Part shown: positions 1 through 8,183 of the stretch, piece by piece
Layout of the letters: each line of letters opens with the position of its first letter
Position numbering within the stretch: position 1 is the stretch's first letter
Assembly: GCA_963761905.1 (NCBI GenBank)
Contig: CAVXIQ010000008.1
Location: 186,001-250,000, forward strand
Direction: 5' to 3'
Origin: Gaiellasilicea sp963761905
GTDB lineage: Bacteria > Actinomycetota > Thermoleophilia > Gaiellales > Gaiellaceae
Length of the DNA: 64,000 nt
Notes under the pieces: generated by a model
Seen by the model: the letters and a program-made list of their open reading frames with translations, nothing else
The model's database searches: none
What the model was told of the DNA's origin: nothing
Translations under genes and position numbers: made by a program

Positions 1-864
1 GCTGCGCGACGGCGCCGTTCCTGGACGTTCGCTCGCTGATCTCCGCGGGCTGCGAGCGAGGGCTGCTCTCGATCGCGTTCCATCCCGCGTACGCCAACGA
101 ACAGGCGGTTCTACGTCAACTACACCGATCGCAACGGGCACACGAACGTGGTCGAGTACCGCTCGAACGGCACGCGTGCGATTCCGAGCTCCGCCCGCCG
201 GTTGCTCTTCATCCAGCAGCCCTACGCGAATCACAACGGCGGCCACGTCGTCTTCGGCCCGAATGGACGCCTCTACGTCGGGATGGGCGACGGCGGGGGC
301 GGTGGGGATCCGGAGAACCGCGCGCAGAGCCTGGGCTCGCGGCTCGGCAAGCTGCTCTCGCTGGACGTTGCGACGAAGGGCGTGCGGATCGAGGGGCTCG
401 GCCTTCGCAATCCGTGGCGGATCTCGTTCGACCGCCTGACGGGCGATCTCCTGATCGGCGACGTCGGCCAAGGGCAGGTCGAGGAGGTCAACTTCACGCC
501 GAAGTCGAGCCCCGGGCTCGAGAACTACGGCTGGGACGTCTTCGAGGGCCGCTCCAAGTTCGAGGACAAGGGCCTCGGGCCGGGCAAGCTCGTCAATCCG
601 ATCGCGGAGTACTCCCACGACGACGGCTGCTCGATCACCGGCGGCCACGTCTACCGTGGCGCCAACCGCGCTCTACGCGGTCGCTACATCTACGGCGACT
701 ACTGCAGCGGGAACGTCTGGAGCTTCGCGGTCGTCGACGGCAAGGCGAGTGGGCTCCGGCGCGAGGACTTCAAGATCCCGGATCTGACCTCCTTCGGCGA
801 GGACAGCGCCGGCGAGCTCTTCGCGGTCTCGGGCGGTGGCACGATCTTCCGGCTCACGCCCTGA
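1..864 (+). CDS. PQQ-dependent sugar dehydrogenase-like protein, 5' partial, apparent frameshift
   Basis: C-terminal part of a six-bladed beta-propeller of the glucose/sorbosone dehydrogenase family, which oxidises sugars with PQQ, usually outside the membrane. Visible family motifs are GGHVVFGPDG-like (GGHVVFGPNGRLYVGMGDGG), GLRNPWRISFD, IGDVGQ, ENYGWDVFEG and GGHVYRG. The gene begins before the window. The first about 33 codons are read in frame 3 (CERGLLSIAFHPAYA) and the rest in frame 1 (RRFYVNYTDRNGH), so one extra base lies near 100-103. This is probably a sequence error. The propeller ends normally at 864 and the next gene starts 2 nt later. PQQ binding is inferred from the family, not shown. 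Confidence 0.8.
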
Positions 865-866
865 GC

Positions 867-1650
867 GTGAACTGGATCTGCTGCACCTGCGCGACCCAGT
901 TCGCCGAGAGCGACGAGCCGCCGAGCGCCTGCGCGATCTGCGAGGACGAGCGCCAGTACGTCGGGCTCGGCGGCCAGCGCTGGACGACGCCGGCAGAGCT
1001 CGCTCGGGCGCACCGCTGCGACGTGCGCGAGGACGCCGGGATGCTCGGGGTCGGCGTCGAGCCGTCGTTCGCGATCGGGCAGCGGATGCTCCTGCTCGAG
1101 ACGGGCGAGGGGAACGTCCTCTGGGACATGATCCCGCTCGTCGACGACGCGGCGCTCGAGGCGGTGCGGGCGCGCGGCGAGGTGCGGGCGATCGCGATCT
1201 CGCATCCGCACTACTACTCCGGGATGGTCGAGTGGTCGCGGGCGCTCGGACGGCGTTCCGATCCTGCTTCACGAGGCCGATCGAGAGTGGATCATGCGGC
1301 CGGATCCGGCGATCGAGCTGTGGTCGGGCGAGACGAGGGAGCTCGGCGGCGGCGCCACGCTGCTCCGGCTCGGCGGCCACTTCGAGGGCGGCACGGTGCT
1401 TCACCACGGCGAGACGCTGCTCGCCGGCGACATCGTCCAGGTGATCCCGGACCGCCGCTTCGTCGGCTTCATGTGGAGCTATCCCAACCTGATCCCGCTG
1501 CCTGCGCGAGAGGTGGAGCGGATCGCGGCCGCGCTCGAGCCGTGGCGGTTCGAGCGAATCGTGGGAGCCTGGTGGGAGCGGGTCGTCGAGCGCGACGGGA
1601 ACGCTGTCGTCCGCCGCTCCGCCGAGCGCTATGTCCGCGCGCTGCGCTAG
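867..1650 (+). CDS. MBL-fold metallo-hydrolase with N-terminal zinc-ribbon-like segment, apparent frameshift
   Basis: Starts at GTG 867, two bases after the previous stop. The N-terminus carries two CxxC pairs (CCTCATQF and CAICEDERQ), resembling a rubredoxin-like zinc knuckle. The metallo-beta-lactamase-like part has SHPHYYSGMVEW as the probable first metal motif, followed by a GGHFEGGTVLHH metal motif and LLAGDIVQV. The first part (to about 1247, ending EWSRALG) and the second part (GVPILLHEADREWIMRPDP onward) are in different frames, consistent with one inserted base in the tract at 1245-1252. Together they give about 260 aa of a recognisable hydrolase/glyoxylase-like family. Substrate unknown. 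Confidence 0.75.
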
Positions 1651-1865
1651 CCGGTGCGTCGGCGGACCGACGCGGGGCTCTGGCCGAGCGCGGCGTAGGC
1701 GAGCGCGTTCAGCGACTCGTTCAGGTTGCGCAGCTCGCGCGCGACGAGGTTGAAGCCCTCGCCCGATTCCTGGGCCCGATTCAGACGGGCGAGCTCCTCG
1801 GTGATCCGGTCGAGCCGGGCGAGAATCGCCTCGAACTGACGGTCGGGCATCTCCTTCGCGTCCAC
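1647..1865 (-). CDS. small hypothetical protein, helical
   Basis: A 72-aa reading frame from GTG 1865, convergent with the hydrolase gene and overlapping its last 4 bases. The protein looks like a single amphipathic helix or coiled coil in its first 60 residues (FEAILARLDRITEELARLN, then LRNLNESLNAL) and ends in basic residues. No known family is recognised. Support for its being real is the TAGATT hexamer (1872-1877 on the minus strand) 6 nt before the GTG, the spacing seen at many other starts here. That hexamer contains the stop codon of the upstream VanZ gene. Confidence 0.6.
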   Translation of the reverse strand: MDAKEMPDRQFEAILARLDRITEELARLNRAQESGEGFNLVARELRNLNESLNALAYAALGQSPASVRRRTG

Positions 1866-1871
1866 GCCGGG

Positions 1872-1877
1872 AATCTA
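1872..1877 (-). promoter_or_regulatory. -10-like hexamer TAGATT
   Basis: TAGATT, 6 nt before the GTG start at 1865. It overlaps the stop codon of the VanZ gene. Fits the leaderless pattern of the window. Confidence 0.4.
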
Positions 1878-2229
1878 GCGGTCGCGCCGGAGCGGCAGGA
1901 GCCGCCAGGCGAGAATCCCGAGCGCAACGCCGACGGCGTCGATCAGCACGTCGAGCGGCGCGCCGCGGCGACCGGGGACGAAGTGCTGGTGGAGCTCGTC
2001 CGAGACCGCGTAAGCGACGCCGAGCACGAGGGCCGGCAGCTCGCGCCCGAGCGCGCGGACGAGCAGCAACCCGAGGATCGCGTACTCGACCGTGTGCGCC
2101 AGCTTCCGGAGCACGAGATCCCAGCCGCCGAGGCCCGGTCCCGAGATCGGGAACGGAGGAGAACGCGAAGATCACCGCCGCCCAGAGGACGACCGGAAGC
2201 CAGAGCCGGAGCGCGGACGTCGCTGTCAC
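1875..2229 (-). CDS. VanZ-family membrane protein, apparent frameshift
   Basis: About 117 aa with three or four predicted membrane helices. The start is GTG 2229 (VTATSALRLWLPVVLWAAVI), followed by AFSSVPDLGTG, typical of VanZ-like proteins. After about 2140 the homologous sequence continues in another frame (GLGGWDLVLRKLAHTVEYAI, then DELHQHFVPGRRGAPLDVLID), so one extra base is inferred in the run at 2136-2142. HTVEYAILG and DELHQ.FVPGR are the family hallmarks. VanZ proteins are associated with glycopeptide tolerance and cell-envelope functions, but the role here is unknown. It diverges from the cobalamin riboswitch operon. Confidence 0.72.
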
Positions 2230-2236
2230 GAGTGCG

Positions 2237-2242
2237 ATGGTA
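2237..2242 (-). promoter_or_regulatory. -10-like hexamer TACCAT for the VanZ gene
   Basis: TACCAT on the minus strand, 7 nt before GTG 2229. The same bases are the first bases of the riboswitch (P1 side) on the plus strand, so the two transcription units abut or overlap here. Confidence 0.45.
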
Positions 2243-2394
2243 GGCTCGCCCGACAAACGGAGCACGGTGAGGGAACCCGGTGCAAGTCCGGGACGGTCCC
2301 GCCGCTGTGAGGGGAGACGCTCTCCGCGGAACGCCACTGGCCGAGAGGCTGGGAAGGCCGCGAAGAGGGAGCCCCGAGTCAGAAGACCTGCCGC
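2238..2394 (+). promoter_or_regulatory. cobalamin (vitamin B12) riboswitch
   Basis: All landmark segments of the AdoCbl-type aptamer are present in order: GGTGAGGGAACCCGGTGCAA at 2266-2285, the GTCCGGGACGGTCCCGCCGC core, GCCACTGG near 2333, and the 3' B12 box GAGTCAGAAGACCTGCC at 2376-2392. The 5' strand GGTAGGCTC (2239-2247) can pair with GACCTGCC to close the aptamer. The downstream Shine-Dalgarno GGAAGGAGG lies at 2421-2428, and CCTC at 2414-2417 can pair with GAGG at 2425-2428. This suggests translational control: B12 bound, ribosome site hidden, operon off. The switch mechanism is inferred; the aptamer identity is secure. Confidence 0.93.
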
Positions 2395-2432
2395 GCTCTC
2401 CATCGATCGAACCCCTCGCGGAAGGAGGATTC

Positions 2433-3024
2433 GTGCGCAGACTCGTTGCTCTGCTCTCCGTTCTTCTGGTTGCAGCCACCGTGGTTTCCGGTGCCCTGGC
2501 GGCCAGCGTCAAGATCCGGGTCGAAGGCAAGACCCAGACGATCTACGGTGCGGCACAGCCTGGGATCCAGGCGGCGAACGCGCTCCAGGCGCTCGACGTC
2601 GCGAGCACGGCCGGCGAGTTCCACTACGGGCTGACGACGTCGTCGTTCGGCGACTACGTCAGTCAGATCGGCAAGTACGCGGCCACCGGCTCGGCCGGCT
2701 GGGTCTTCAAGGTGAACGGCGTCTCGCCGCCCGTGGGCGCCGACAAGGTCGATCCTCGAGGACGGCGACGTCGTGCTCTGGTACTACGCCACATTTGGGC
2801 CGACCGGCGGGCCGCCGACTCTCGAGCTCCAGCGGCTGCCCGCCAATTGCTACGTCGTCCAGTCGGTGACGGACGCGGGCAGGCGGACCCGGGCGGTCGG
2901 CGCGACTCTGACGGTCGACGGCAGGCGCTTCCGAACCCGTGAGGGGCGGGCCTGCATCGGCCGGCACACCGGGCTCGTGCGAGCGACCGCCGCCGGCGCC
3001 GTCCGCTCGAACGCGGTGAGGTGA
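2433..3024 (+). CDS. exported DUF4430 (transcobalamin beta-domain-like) protein, apparent frameshift
   Basis: First gene under the riboswitch; GTG 2433 follows a strong GGAGG. Residues 1-23 form a signal peptide (RRLVALLSVLLVAATVVSGALA). The mature part contains the DUF4430 fold, seen in GWVFKVNGVSPPVGADK and then EDGDVVLWYYA, the region that corresponds to the C-terminal beta domain of intrinsic factor and transcobalamin. After it comes an extension of about 65 residues with two cysteines (LPANCYVVQSVTDAGRRTR and GRACIGRHTG). One extra base is inferred at about 2750-2755, because GADKV and LEDGDVV lie in frames offset by +1. It probably captures or presents corrinoid outside the cell. Overlaps the next gene by GTGA. 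Confidence 0.82.
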
Positions 3025-3689
3025 GGCGGCATGCGGCGCTCCTCGTCGTCCTGCTCCTCGCCGGCTGCGGCGGCGCCGGCGAGGACGAGGGAACGGCCAG
3101 GCTCTGGGTCACCCGCGATCGCGGCGCGACGGTGCTCGTCGACGTCGAGGTTCGAGCCGGGCAGACGCTGATGCGGGCACTCGCCGCCGAGACCGACGTC
3201 GAGACCCGCTACGGCGGGCGGTTCCTGCAGTCCCTGAACGGGATCGCCGGCGACGTGGGGGAGCAGCGTGACTGGTTCTGGTTCGTCAACGGCTACGAGG
3301 GCGACCGGAGCGCCGCCGAGTACCGGCTTCGAGCCGGCGACGTCGCCTGGTGGGACTACCGCGCCTGGGAGCGGGAGGGCGAGGCACGTGTCGTGGTCGG
3401 CGCGTTTCCCGAGCCGTTCCTGCACGGGTACGGCGGTAAGAAGCGGCGCGCCGTCGTCCGGCACGACGCTGCGTCTGCCCGGCGCGGAAGCAGGCTCGGG
3501 AAGGCGATCGGCGCCGAGTCCGTGGCGCCGCTCGGAACGCCCGTTCCGGCCGGTGCCAACGTCCTGGAGGTGCGATCCGGGCGTGCGCGCATGACGGCGG
3601 AGCTTCTCGGCGAGTCGGCCGGTGACCCCGTTCGCTTCGTCGTCGGCGGCTCGCCCGTTCGCTTCGAGCACCGCTTCGAGGTTCCGTGA
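3021..3689 (+). CDS. DUF4430 lipoprotein, putative cobalamin-binding component
   Basis: 222 aa starting at GTG 3021, which overlaps the previous TGA (GTGA). Residues 1-15 are a lipoprotein signal ending in the lipobox LLAGC, so the mature protein should be anchored by a lipidated Cys on the outer face of the membrane. The DUF4430 region at residues 25-115 includes VLVDVEVRAGQTLMRALA, SLNGIAGDVG, WFWFVNGYEGDRSAAEYRL and GDVAWWDYRAW, all typical of the transcobalamin beta-like domain. The C-terminal half (residues 125-222) is a second unassigned domain. With an exported partner on each side and ECF genes downstream, a substrate-delivery role for B12 is the simplest reading. Confidence 0.85.
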   Translation: MRRHAALLVVLLLAGCGGAGEDEGTARLWVTRDRGATVLVDVEVRAGQTLMRALAAETDVETRYGGRFLQSLNGIAGDVGEQRDWFWFVNGYEGDRSAAEYRLRAGDVAWWDYRAWEREGEARVVVGAFPEPFLHGYGGKKRRAVVRHDAASARRGSRLGKAIGAESVAPLGTPVPAGANVLEVRSGRARMTAELLGESAGDPVRFVVGGSPVRFEHRFEVP

Positions 3690-4403
3690 ACGCCCCTGTC
3701 GCTGAGCCCAGGCCCCGCCGCGGCCCTCCTCGCCGCCGCCGGCCTCGCCGCGCTCCTCGCCGAGCGGCTCTGGGCCATCGCCGCAATCGCCGCGATCCTG
3801 CTCGCGATCTGTCTCCTGGCGCCGGCGGAGCGGCGCCGCGTCTATCTCTTCGGCGCGCTCTCGACCGGGCTCGGCGTGCTCGTCTTCTCGCCGTTTCTCT
3901 GGTCGAGCCCGGAGGGAACGGTGCTCTGGGAGGGCCCGACGATTCCGGTGCTCGGTCCGCTCGACATCACGACGGTTGAGCTCTACGAGGCGGCAACGAA
4001 CGCGCTGCGCCTGACGGCGCTTGCGCTCGCGTTTTCGGCCTACGCGCTCCTGCTCGACCACGACCGGCTCGTGGCGTCGGCCGGATTCGCCCGCCGTTCG
4101 GCGCTCGCGGTCGCGCTGGCGACGCGGCTCGTCCCGTCCCTCGAGCGCGACGCTGCCGGGTTGGTCGAGGCGATGCGCGGGCGTGGGCTCCGGCTCGAGG
4201 GCGCGCGCGGCTACGCGACGCTGCTCTCGCCGCTCGTCGCCGGCTCGCTCGAGCGCGCCTCCGGGGTCGCGGAGGCGATGGAGGCGCGGGGCTTCGGTCG
4301 CTCGGGCTCGACCCGCGCGCCGCGTCCCGGCTGGAGTGACGTCGACCGCGTCGCAGTCGTGCTCGCGCCGCTGCTCGTCGTGGGAGCTGCGCTGTGGCTC
4401 TAG
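3686..4403 (+). CDS. ecfT: ECF transporter transmembrane (T) component, CbiQ/EcfT-like
   Basis: Hydrophobic protein of about 238 aa with five or six membrane spans (for example LWAIAAIAAILLAICLL and ALRLTALALAFSAYALLL). It has the two arginine coupling motifs of T components, EAMRGRGLRL and EAMEARGFGR, which dock on the ATPases. The likely start is GTG 3686, overlapping the preceding stop as GTGA. That GTG is one frame away from the body of the gene, which reads PLSLSPGPAAALLAAAGLAA, so a +1 base near 3691-3694 is inferred; otherwise the first in-frame standard start is GTG 3876, far too late. It ends overlapping the ATPase gene by 10 nt. The family role is to couple ATP hydrolysis to toppling of the S component. 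Confidence 0.85.
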
Positions 4404-5761
4404 CCTCACTCCACGAGCTCGAGTTCTCGTATCCGGGATCGACGAACACGCTCGGGCCGCTCTCCCTGGAGCTCGAGCCGGGGGAGGTCGTGGCGCTGCT
4501 CGGACCGTCCGGCTCCGGCAAGTCGACGCTTCTGCGGGCGCTCTCGGGCCTCGTCCCGCATTTTCACGGCGGCCGCTTCGCAGGCCGAGCTGTCGTCGCG
4601 GGACTGGACACGCGGACCGCGCGACCTGCCGACCTGGCGGGAACGGTCGCCACGGTCTTCCAGGACCCGGAGGATCAGGTCGTCTTCACGATCGTCGCGA
4701 ACGAGGTCGCGTTCGGACTCGAGAACCTCGGCACGCCGCCTGCCGAGATCTGGCCGCGCGTCGAGGCGGCGCTCGCCTCGGTGGACGCCCTCCACCTGTG
4801 GGAGCGAAAGACCGCCGAGCTCTCGGGCGGCGAGCTCCAGCGCGTCTGCCTTGCGTCGGCGCTCGCGCTGCAGCCGCGATTGCTCCTGCTCGACGAGCCG
4901 ACCTCCCAGCTCGATCCCGACGCTGCCGAGCTCTTCCTCGGCGCGGTCGAGCGGCTCGGAGCCGCGGTCGTCCTCTCCGAGCAGCGCGTCGGGCGCGCGC
5001 TCGAGCTCGCGTCGCGCGTCCTCTTCGTCGAGGCCGGCCGGCTGCTCCTCGATGCGCCGGTCGAGGCGGCGCGCGAATGGCTCGCGGAGAACCGGCCGCG
5101 CTGGACGAGCGCAAGTGTCGCTACGACACAAAGCTCGACACGCCCGTCTGAGACCGTTGTCGACGTCCGCGGCGTCGCGTTCGCCTACCGCGCTGGGCCG
5201 TCTGTTCTGGACGGGATCGACCTCTCCGTCGGGCGTGGCGAGATCGTTGCGCTCTCGGGCGCCAACGGCTCGGGGAAGACGACCCTCGCGAAGCTCGCGG
5301 CCGGCCTGCTCGAGCCCGAGGCAGGCTCGGTGCGCCGCGTCGGGCGCGCCGGCTACCTCTCCCAGGATCCCGGTCGCTACGTCGTCTGCGAGACGGCGCT
5401 GGCCGAGGTCGCGCTGGCCGTCGGAGGCGACGACGCACGTGCCCAGGCCGTTCTGGAGCGCTTCGGCCTCGGCTGGGCGGCCTCCCGCCATCCGCGCGAT
5501 CTCTCGAGCGGCGAGCGGGAGCGGCTCGGGATTGCGGCGGTCGCGGTTGCCGAGCCGGATCTCCTCGTCCTCGACGAGCCCACGCGCGGGCTCGATCCGG
5601 ATCGCAAGGCGGAGCTCGGCCGCTTCCTCGAGGAATACGCCTCCGCGGGTCGCGCAGTCCTCGTCGCGACCCACGACCTCGACCTACCGGCGCACCGTCG
5701 AATCGGACTCGGTATCGAAACGACACACGCTCCTCTAGAGGGAGAGCTCGTTGCCGTCTAG
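4394..5761 (+). CDS. ecfA: ECF transporter ATPase, two fused ABC domains
   Basis: 455 aa with two complete nucleotide-binding domains in tandem. Domain 1 (residues 1-220) has Walker A GPSGSGKST, signature LSGGELQR and Walker B LLLLDEPTSQLD. Domain 2 (residues 250-450) has GANGSGKTT, LSSGERERLG and LLVLDEPTRGLD. This is the fused EcfA-EcfA' arrangement found in many actinobacterial ECF transporters, powering uptake with the T component upstream and the S component downstream. Start GTG 4394 overlaps ecfT by 10 nt; the end overlaps the S gene by 11 nt. All catalytic motifs look intact. It could in principle also serve unlinked S components. Confidence 0.93.
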   Translation: MALASLHELEFSYPGSTNTLGPLSLELEPGEVVALLGPSGSGKSTLLRALSGLVPHFHGGRFAGRAVVAGLDTRTARPADLAGTVATVFQDPEDQVVFTIVANEVAFGLENLGTPPAEIWPRVEAALASVDALHLWERKTAELSGGELQRVCLASALALQPRLLLLDEPTSQLDPDAAELFLGAVERLGAAVVLSEQRVGRALELASRVLFVEAGRLLLDAPVEAAREWLAENRPRWTSASVATTQSSTRPSETVVDVRGVAFAYRAGPSVLDGIDLSVGRGEIVALSGANGSGKTTLAKLAAGLLEPEAGSVRRVGRAGYLSQDPGRYVVCETALAEVALAVGGDDARAQAVLERFGLGWAASRHPRDLSSGERERLGIAAVAVAEPDLLVLDEPTRGLDPDRKAELGRFLEEYASAGRAVLVATHDLDLPAHRRIGLGIETTHAPLEGELVAV

Positions 5762-6425
5762 AGCCGTCGGCCTCTGCGCGGCGGCTGCGCTCGCGCTCTC
5801 CGCCTGGGCGGCGCTCGATCCTGCGCGCGGCGCGATCGCCGTCCTGCTCGCCGCCTTCGCGGTCGTGGCCGCCGGGTTCGCCTGGCTCGAGGACGGCACC
5901 GTCTCGGCTCGCGACCTGACGCTCGTCGCGACGCTGGGAGGGCTGGCGGCGGCAGGCCGAGTCCTCTTCGCTCCGGTTCCGAGCGTCCAGCCGGTGACGG
6001 TGATCGTGGCCGCCGCAGGGGTCGCCCTCGGGCCGAAGCGCGGCTTCGCGGTGGGCGCGGTCGCCGCGCTCGCATCCAACTTCTTCCTCGGTCAGGGCCC
6101 TCACACCCCCTGGCAGATGCTGGCGTGGGGCGGCTGCGGCCTGCTCGGAGGGCTCCTCCGCCCGTTCCTCCACGGGCGGCTCGCCTTCGCCGTGTTCACG
6201 GTTGCCCTCGGCTTCGCCTTCGGCATGGTCATGGACGTCTGGCTCTGGTACGGCTTCTACCCGCACACGGAGGCGGCGCTGCTTGCCCGGCTCGGAGCCG
6301 GAGTGCCGTTCAACGTCGCGCACGGCGCCGGCAATTTCGTCCTCGCGCTCGTAGCTGGCCCCGAGCTGCGGCGGGTGCTGGAGCGATTCGAGCGCCGCGG
6401 CCGGACGGAGGTTCTGTGGGCCTGA
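5751..6425 (+). CDS. ECF transporter substrate-binding (S) component, probably for cobalamin
   Basis: 224-aa integral membrane protein with about six helices. It starts at TTG 5751 behind GGGAGAGC, overlapping the ATPase gene. The stretch VALGPKRGFAVGAVAALASN followed by FFLGQGPHTPWQMLAWGGCG is typical of ECF S components. Substrate assignment is by context: it sits in a cobalamin-riboswitch operon between ECF A/T genes and transcobalamin-like exported proteins. It may therefore be functionally equivalent to CbrT-type B12 S components, although a cobinamide or other corrinoid preference cannot be excluded. The gene ends 10 nt inside the following gene. Confidence 0.85.
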   Translation: MPSRAVGLCAAAALALSAWAALDPARGAIAVLLAAFAVVAAGFAWLEDGTVSARDLTLVATLGGLAAAGRVLFAPVPSVQPVTVIVAAAGVALGPKRGFAVGAVAALASNFFLGQGPHTPWQMLAWGGCGLLGGLLRPFLHGRLAFAVFTVALGFAFGMVMDVWLWYGFYPHTEAALLARLGAGVPFNVAHGAGNFVLALVAGPELRRVLERFERRGRTEVLWA

Positions 6426-7207
6426 ACGTCGTCGCGACGCTCGCGGCCGCTGTCGCGCTCGCGACTCCGGCCGGCTATGTGGCCGGCCAGCAGCGAGACG
6501 ATGGCGGCTTCGGCGACGCCCAGATCACCGCGTGGGCAACGCTGGGGCTCGCCGCAGCCGGGGCCGACGCGACCACCCTCGACCGCGCCGCCGCCTATCT
6601 CGCCAAGCAGGAGCCGCGCGAGCCGACCGAGGTCGCGCTCGTTGCGATGGCCCGCACGGTTGCAGGCGACCGGCCGGAGGCGCTCCTCGTCCGCCTGCGC
6701 GCGCATCGCCCCGGAAAGCTCCTGAACGCGACGATCTGGACGATCGTCGCCCTCCGTCAGGCCGGCGAGCCCGCCCCGCCGGCACTCGTCCGCTCGCTCC
6801 TCGCGGCGCAGCGGAGCTCCGGCGGCTGGTCGTGGCATGTCGCGAGCGCTGCTGACACGAACGACACCGCCGCCGCGATCCAGGCGCTCCGCGCCGCCGG
6901 CGTCGGCGGGCGTCCGATCGATCGCGCTGTCGCCTTCCTTCGCCGCCACCAGAACCGAGACGGTGGCTTCGAGCTCTCGGAGGGCCGCGGCTCGGACGCC
7001 CAGTCGACGGCCTGGGCGATCCAGGCGCTCCTCGCCTCCGGCCGACTGCCCGGCGCAGCCGCCTACCGCTATCTCGACCGCCTGCGCCGCTCCGACGGCA
7101 GCTACCGCTACTCGGCGCGCTACGCGACGACGCCGCTCTGGGTCACGGCCCAGGTGCTGCCGGCGCGCGCCCGCAAGCCGTTTCCACTCAAGGCCGCGCC
7201 CAGCTGA
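6416..7207 (+). CDS. exported alpha/alpha-barrel protein (prenyltransferase/squalene-cyclase-like repeats), transcobalamin alpha-domain-like
   Basis: 263 aa from GTG 6416, overlapping the S-component gene. The N-terminus is a signal peptide (VVATLAAAVALATPAGYVAG). The rest consists of about four repeats with the QxxDGGF/QW-type motif: QRDDGGFGDAQITAWATLGL, QRSSGGWSWH with AAAIQALRAAGV, QNRDGGFELSEG with AWAIQALLASG, and RSDGSYRYS. This is the alpha6/alpha6 toroid fold shared by terpene cyclases and by the alpha domain of intrinsic factor/transcobalamin. Together with the DUF4430 proteins encoded upstream it would supply the second half of a transcobalamin-like binder. No cyclase DxDD catalytic motif is visible, which favours binding over catalysis. 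Confidence 0.82.
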   Translation: MGLNVVATLAAAVALATPAGYVAGQQRDDGGFGDAQITAWATLGLAAAGADATTLDRAAAYLAKQEPREPTEVALVAMARTVAGDRPEALLVRLRAHRPGKLLNATIWTIVALRQAGEPAPPALVRSLLAAQRSSGGWSWHVASAADTNDTAAAIQALRAAGVGGRPIDRAVAFLRRHQNRDGGFELSEGRGSDAQSTAWAIQALLASGRLPGAAAYRYLDRLRRSDGSYRYSARYATTPLWVTAQVLPARARKPFPLKAAPS

Positions 7208-8075
7208 GGAGCGCGCCGGCGGGCTCATAGCCCAGCTTCTCGTTGACGCGGAGCATCGCGGCATTCGTCTCGTGGTTGTCCGTGATCACGCGAGGCACTC
7301 CGCGAGTCGCAGCCCGGGCAAGCGTGGCCTGCTTCGCAAGGAATGCGTACCCCCGCCCGCGGTGGGCGCGCAGCGTGCCGGTCATATCGGTGACGGCCAG
7401 CCCGTCCGGTGCGACCCGCAGCATCGAGAAGGAGACAGGGCGCCCGTCCACGAGGACAGCGGTGCTGGACTCGAGATCCATGTCCGGATGGCGCCAGTAG
7501 TCGTCGAGCCATTGCTCCAGCCCGACGTCGTCCATCGCAGCGTCGCCGGGAATGTCGCCCATCGCCTCGGCGTCGATTGCATGAACCGCGACCGGATCGA
7601 GATCGACCAGCCGTGCCAGTTCGACCCCGGGGCTGGGCTGGAGTGCCTTCACGTTTCGCGGATCGACGGCGGAGATGCGAATCGTTCGCGTGTGCCGGAA
7701 GCCGCGGGCGAGCGCGAAGCGCCTCTCGGGCTCCTCGTCGGTCGAGTCGCCAAGCACGAGAGCCGTCCCGAGAGCTCGGAGATGCTTCTCTGCGGCGGCG
7801 AAGAGCGCCGAGCCGAGCCCTCGCCCGCGCCATTCGAGCGCGACGGAGACCGCGAGCGAGCCGGGCCGAGAGGCGCTCTGGTATTCGACTGACGCATCTG
7901 CCCAGCCGACGAGGCGCCCGTTCTCGACGGCCGCCCAGTAACGACGCTGCGCCGCTTCCGGCTCGGCCGAGTACGCGTGGTGCAGCCCTCGCTCGGAGCC
8001 AACCCGCTCCGGCCAGACGAGGTTCAGGAGCTCGGTCGCGGCGCCGAAATCGTCTGGGGTGCCTCGCCGGATCAT
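7188..8075 (-). CDS. tandem GNAT-family N-acetyltransferase
   Basis: 295 aa from ATG 8075. Two GNAT domains: residues 1-135 with ALEWRGRGLGSALFAAAEKH (acetyl-CoA loop), and residues 165-295 with RAHRGRGYAFLAKQ and NHETNAAMLRVNEKLGYEP. The overall build resembles two-domain acyltransferases such as MshD-like proteins, but the substrate is unknown. It is clearly paralogous to the protein encoded at 9382-10275: both share VDPR, a DxxxxxQWLxDYWxHPDxD block and the C-terminal NxxTNAxML motif. A TATCGT hexamer lies 6 nt before the ATG. The 3' end overlaps the convergent barrel gene by 20 nt. Confidence 0.85.
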   Translation of the reverse strand: MIRRGTPDDFGAATELLNLVWPERVGSERGLHHAYSAEPEAAQRRYWAAVENGRLVGWADASVEYQSASRPGSLAVSVALEWRGRGLGSALFAAAEKHLRALGTALVLGDSTDEEPERRFALARGFRHTRTIRISAVDPRNVKALQPSPGVELARLVDLDPVAVHAIDAEAMGDIPGDAAMDDVGLEQWLDDYWRHPDMDLESSTAVLVDGRPVSFSMLRVAPDGLAVTDMTGTLRAHRGRGYAFLAKQATLARAATRGVPRVITDNHETNAAMLRVNEKLGYEPAGALLSWARP

Positions 8076-8081
8076 GGCCCG

Positions 8082-8087
8082 ACGATA
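8082..8087 (-). promoter_or_regulatory. -10-like hexamer TATCGT
   Basis: TATCGT on the minus strand, 6 nt before ATG 8075, with no Shine-Dalgarno between. Fits leaderless transcription. Confidence 0.45.
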
Positions 8088-8183
8088 GAGGGTCGGTAAA
8101 TCTTTTGTAACGGAGCGCGCTCGTACCGATCCGCCGGCCGCTGGCCGGACGAATGCGCGCCACACCTATTTCGGAGGGACTTC

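Noticed and set aside
673..2403. 576-codon minus-strand open frame
   Set aside because: Antisense to the hydrolase gene and the riboswitch; only its 2140-2229 portion is the VanZ N-terminus.
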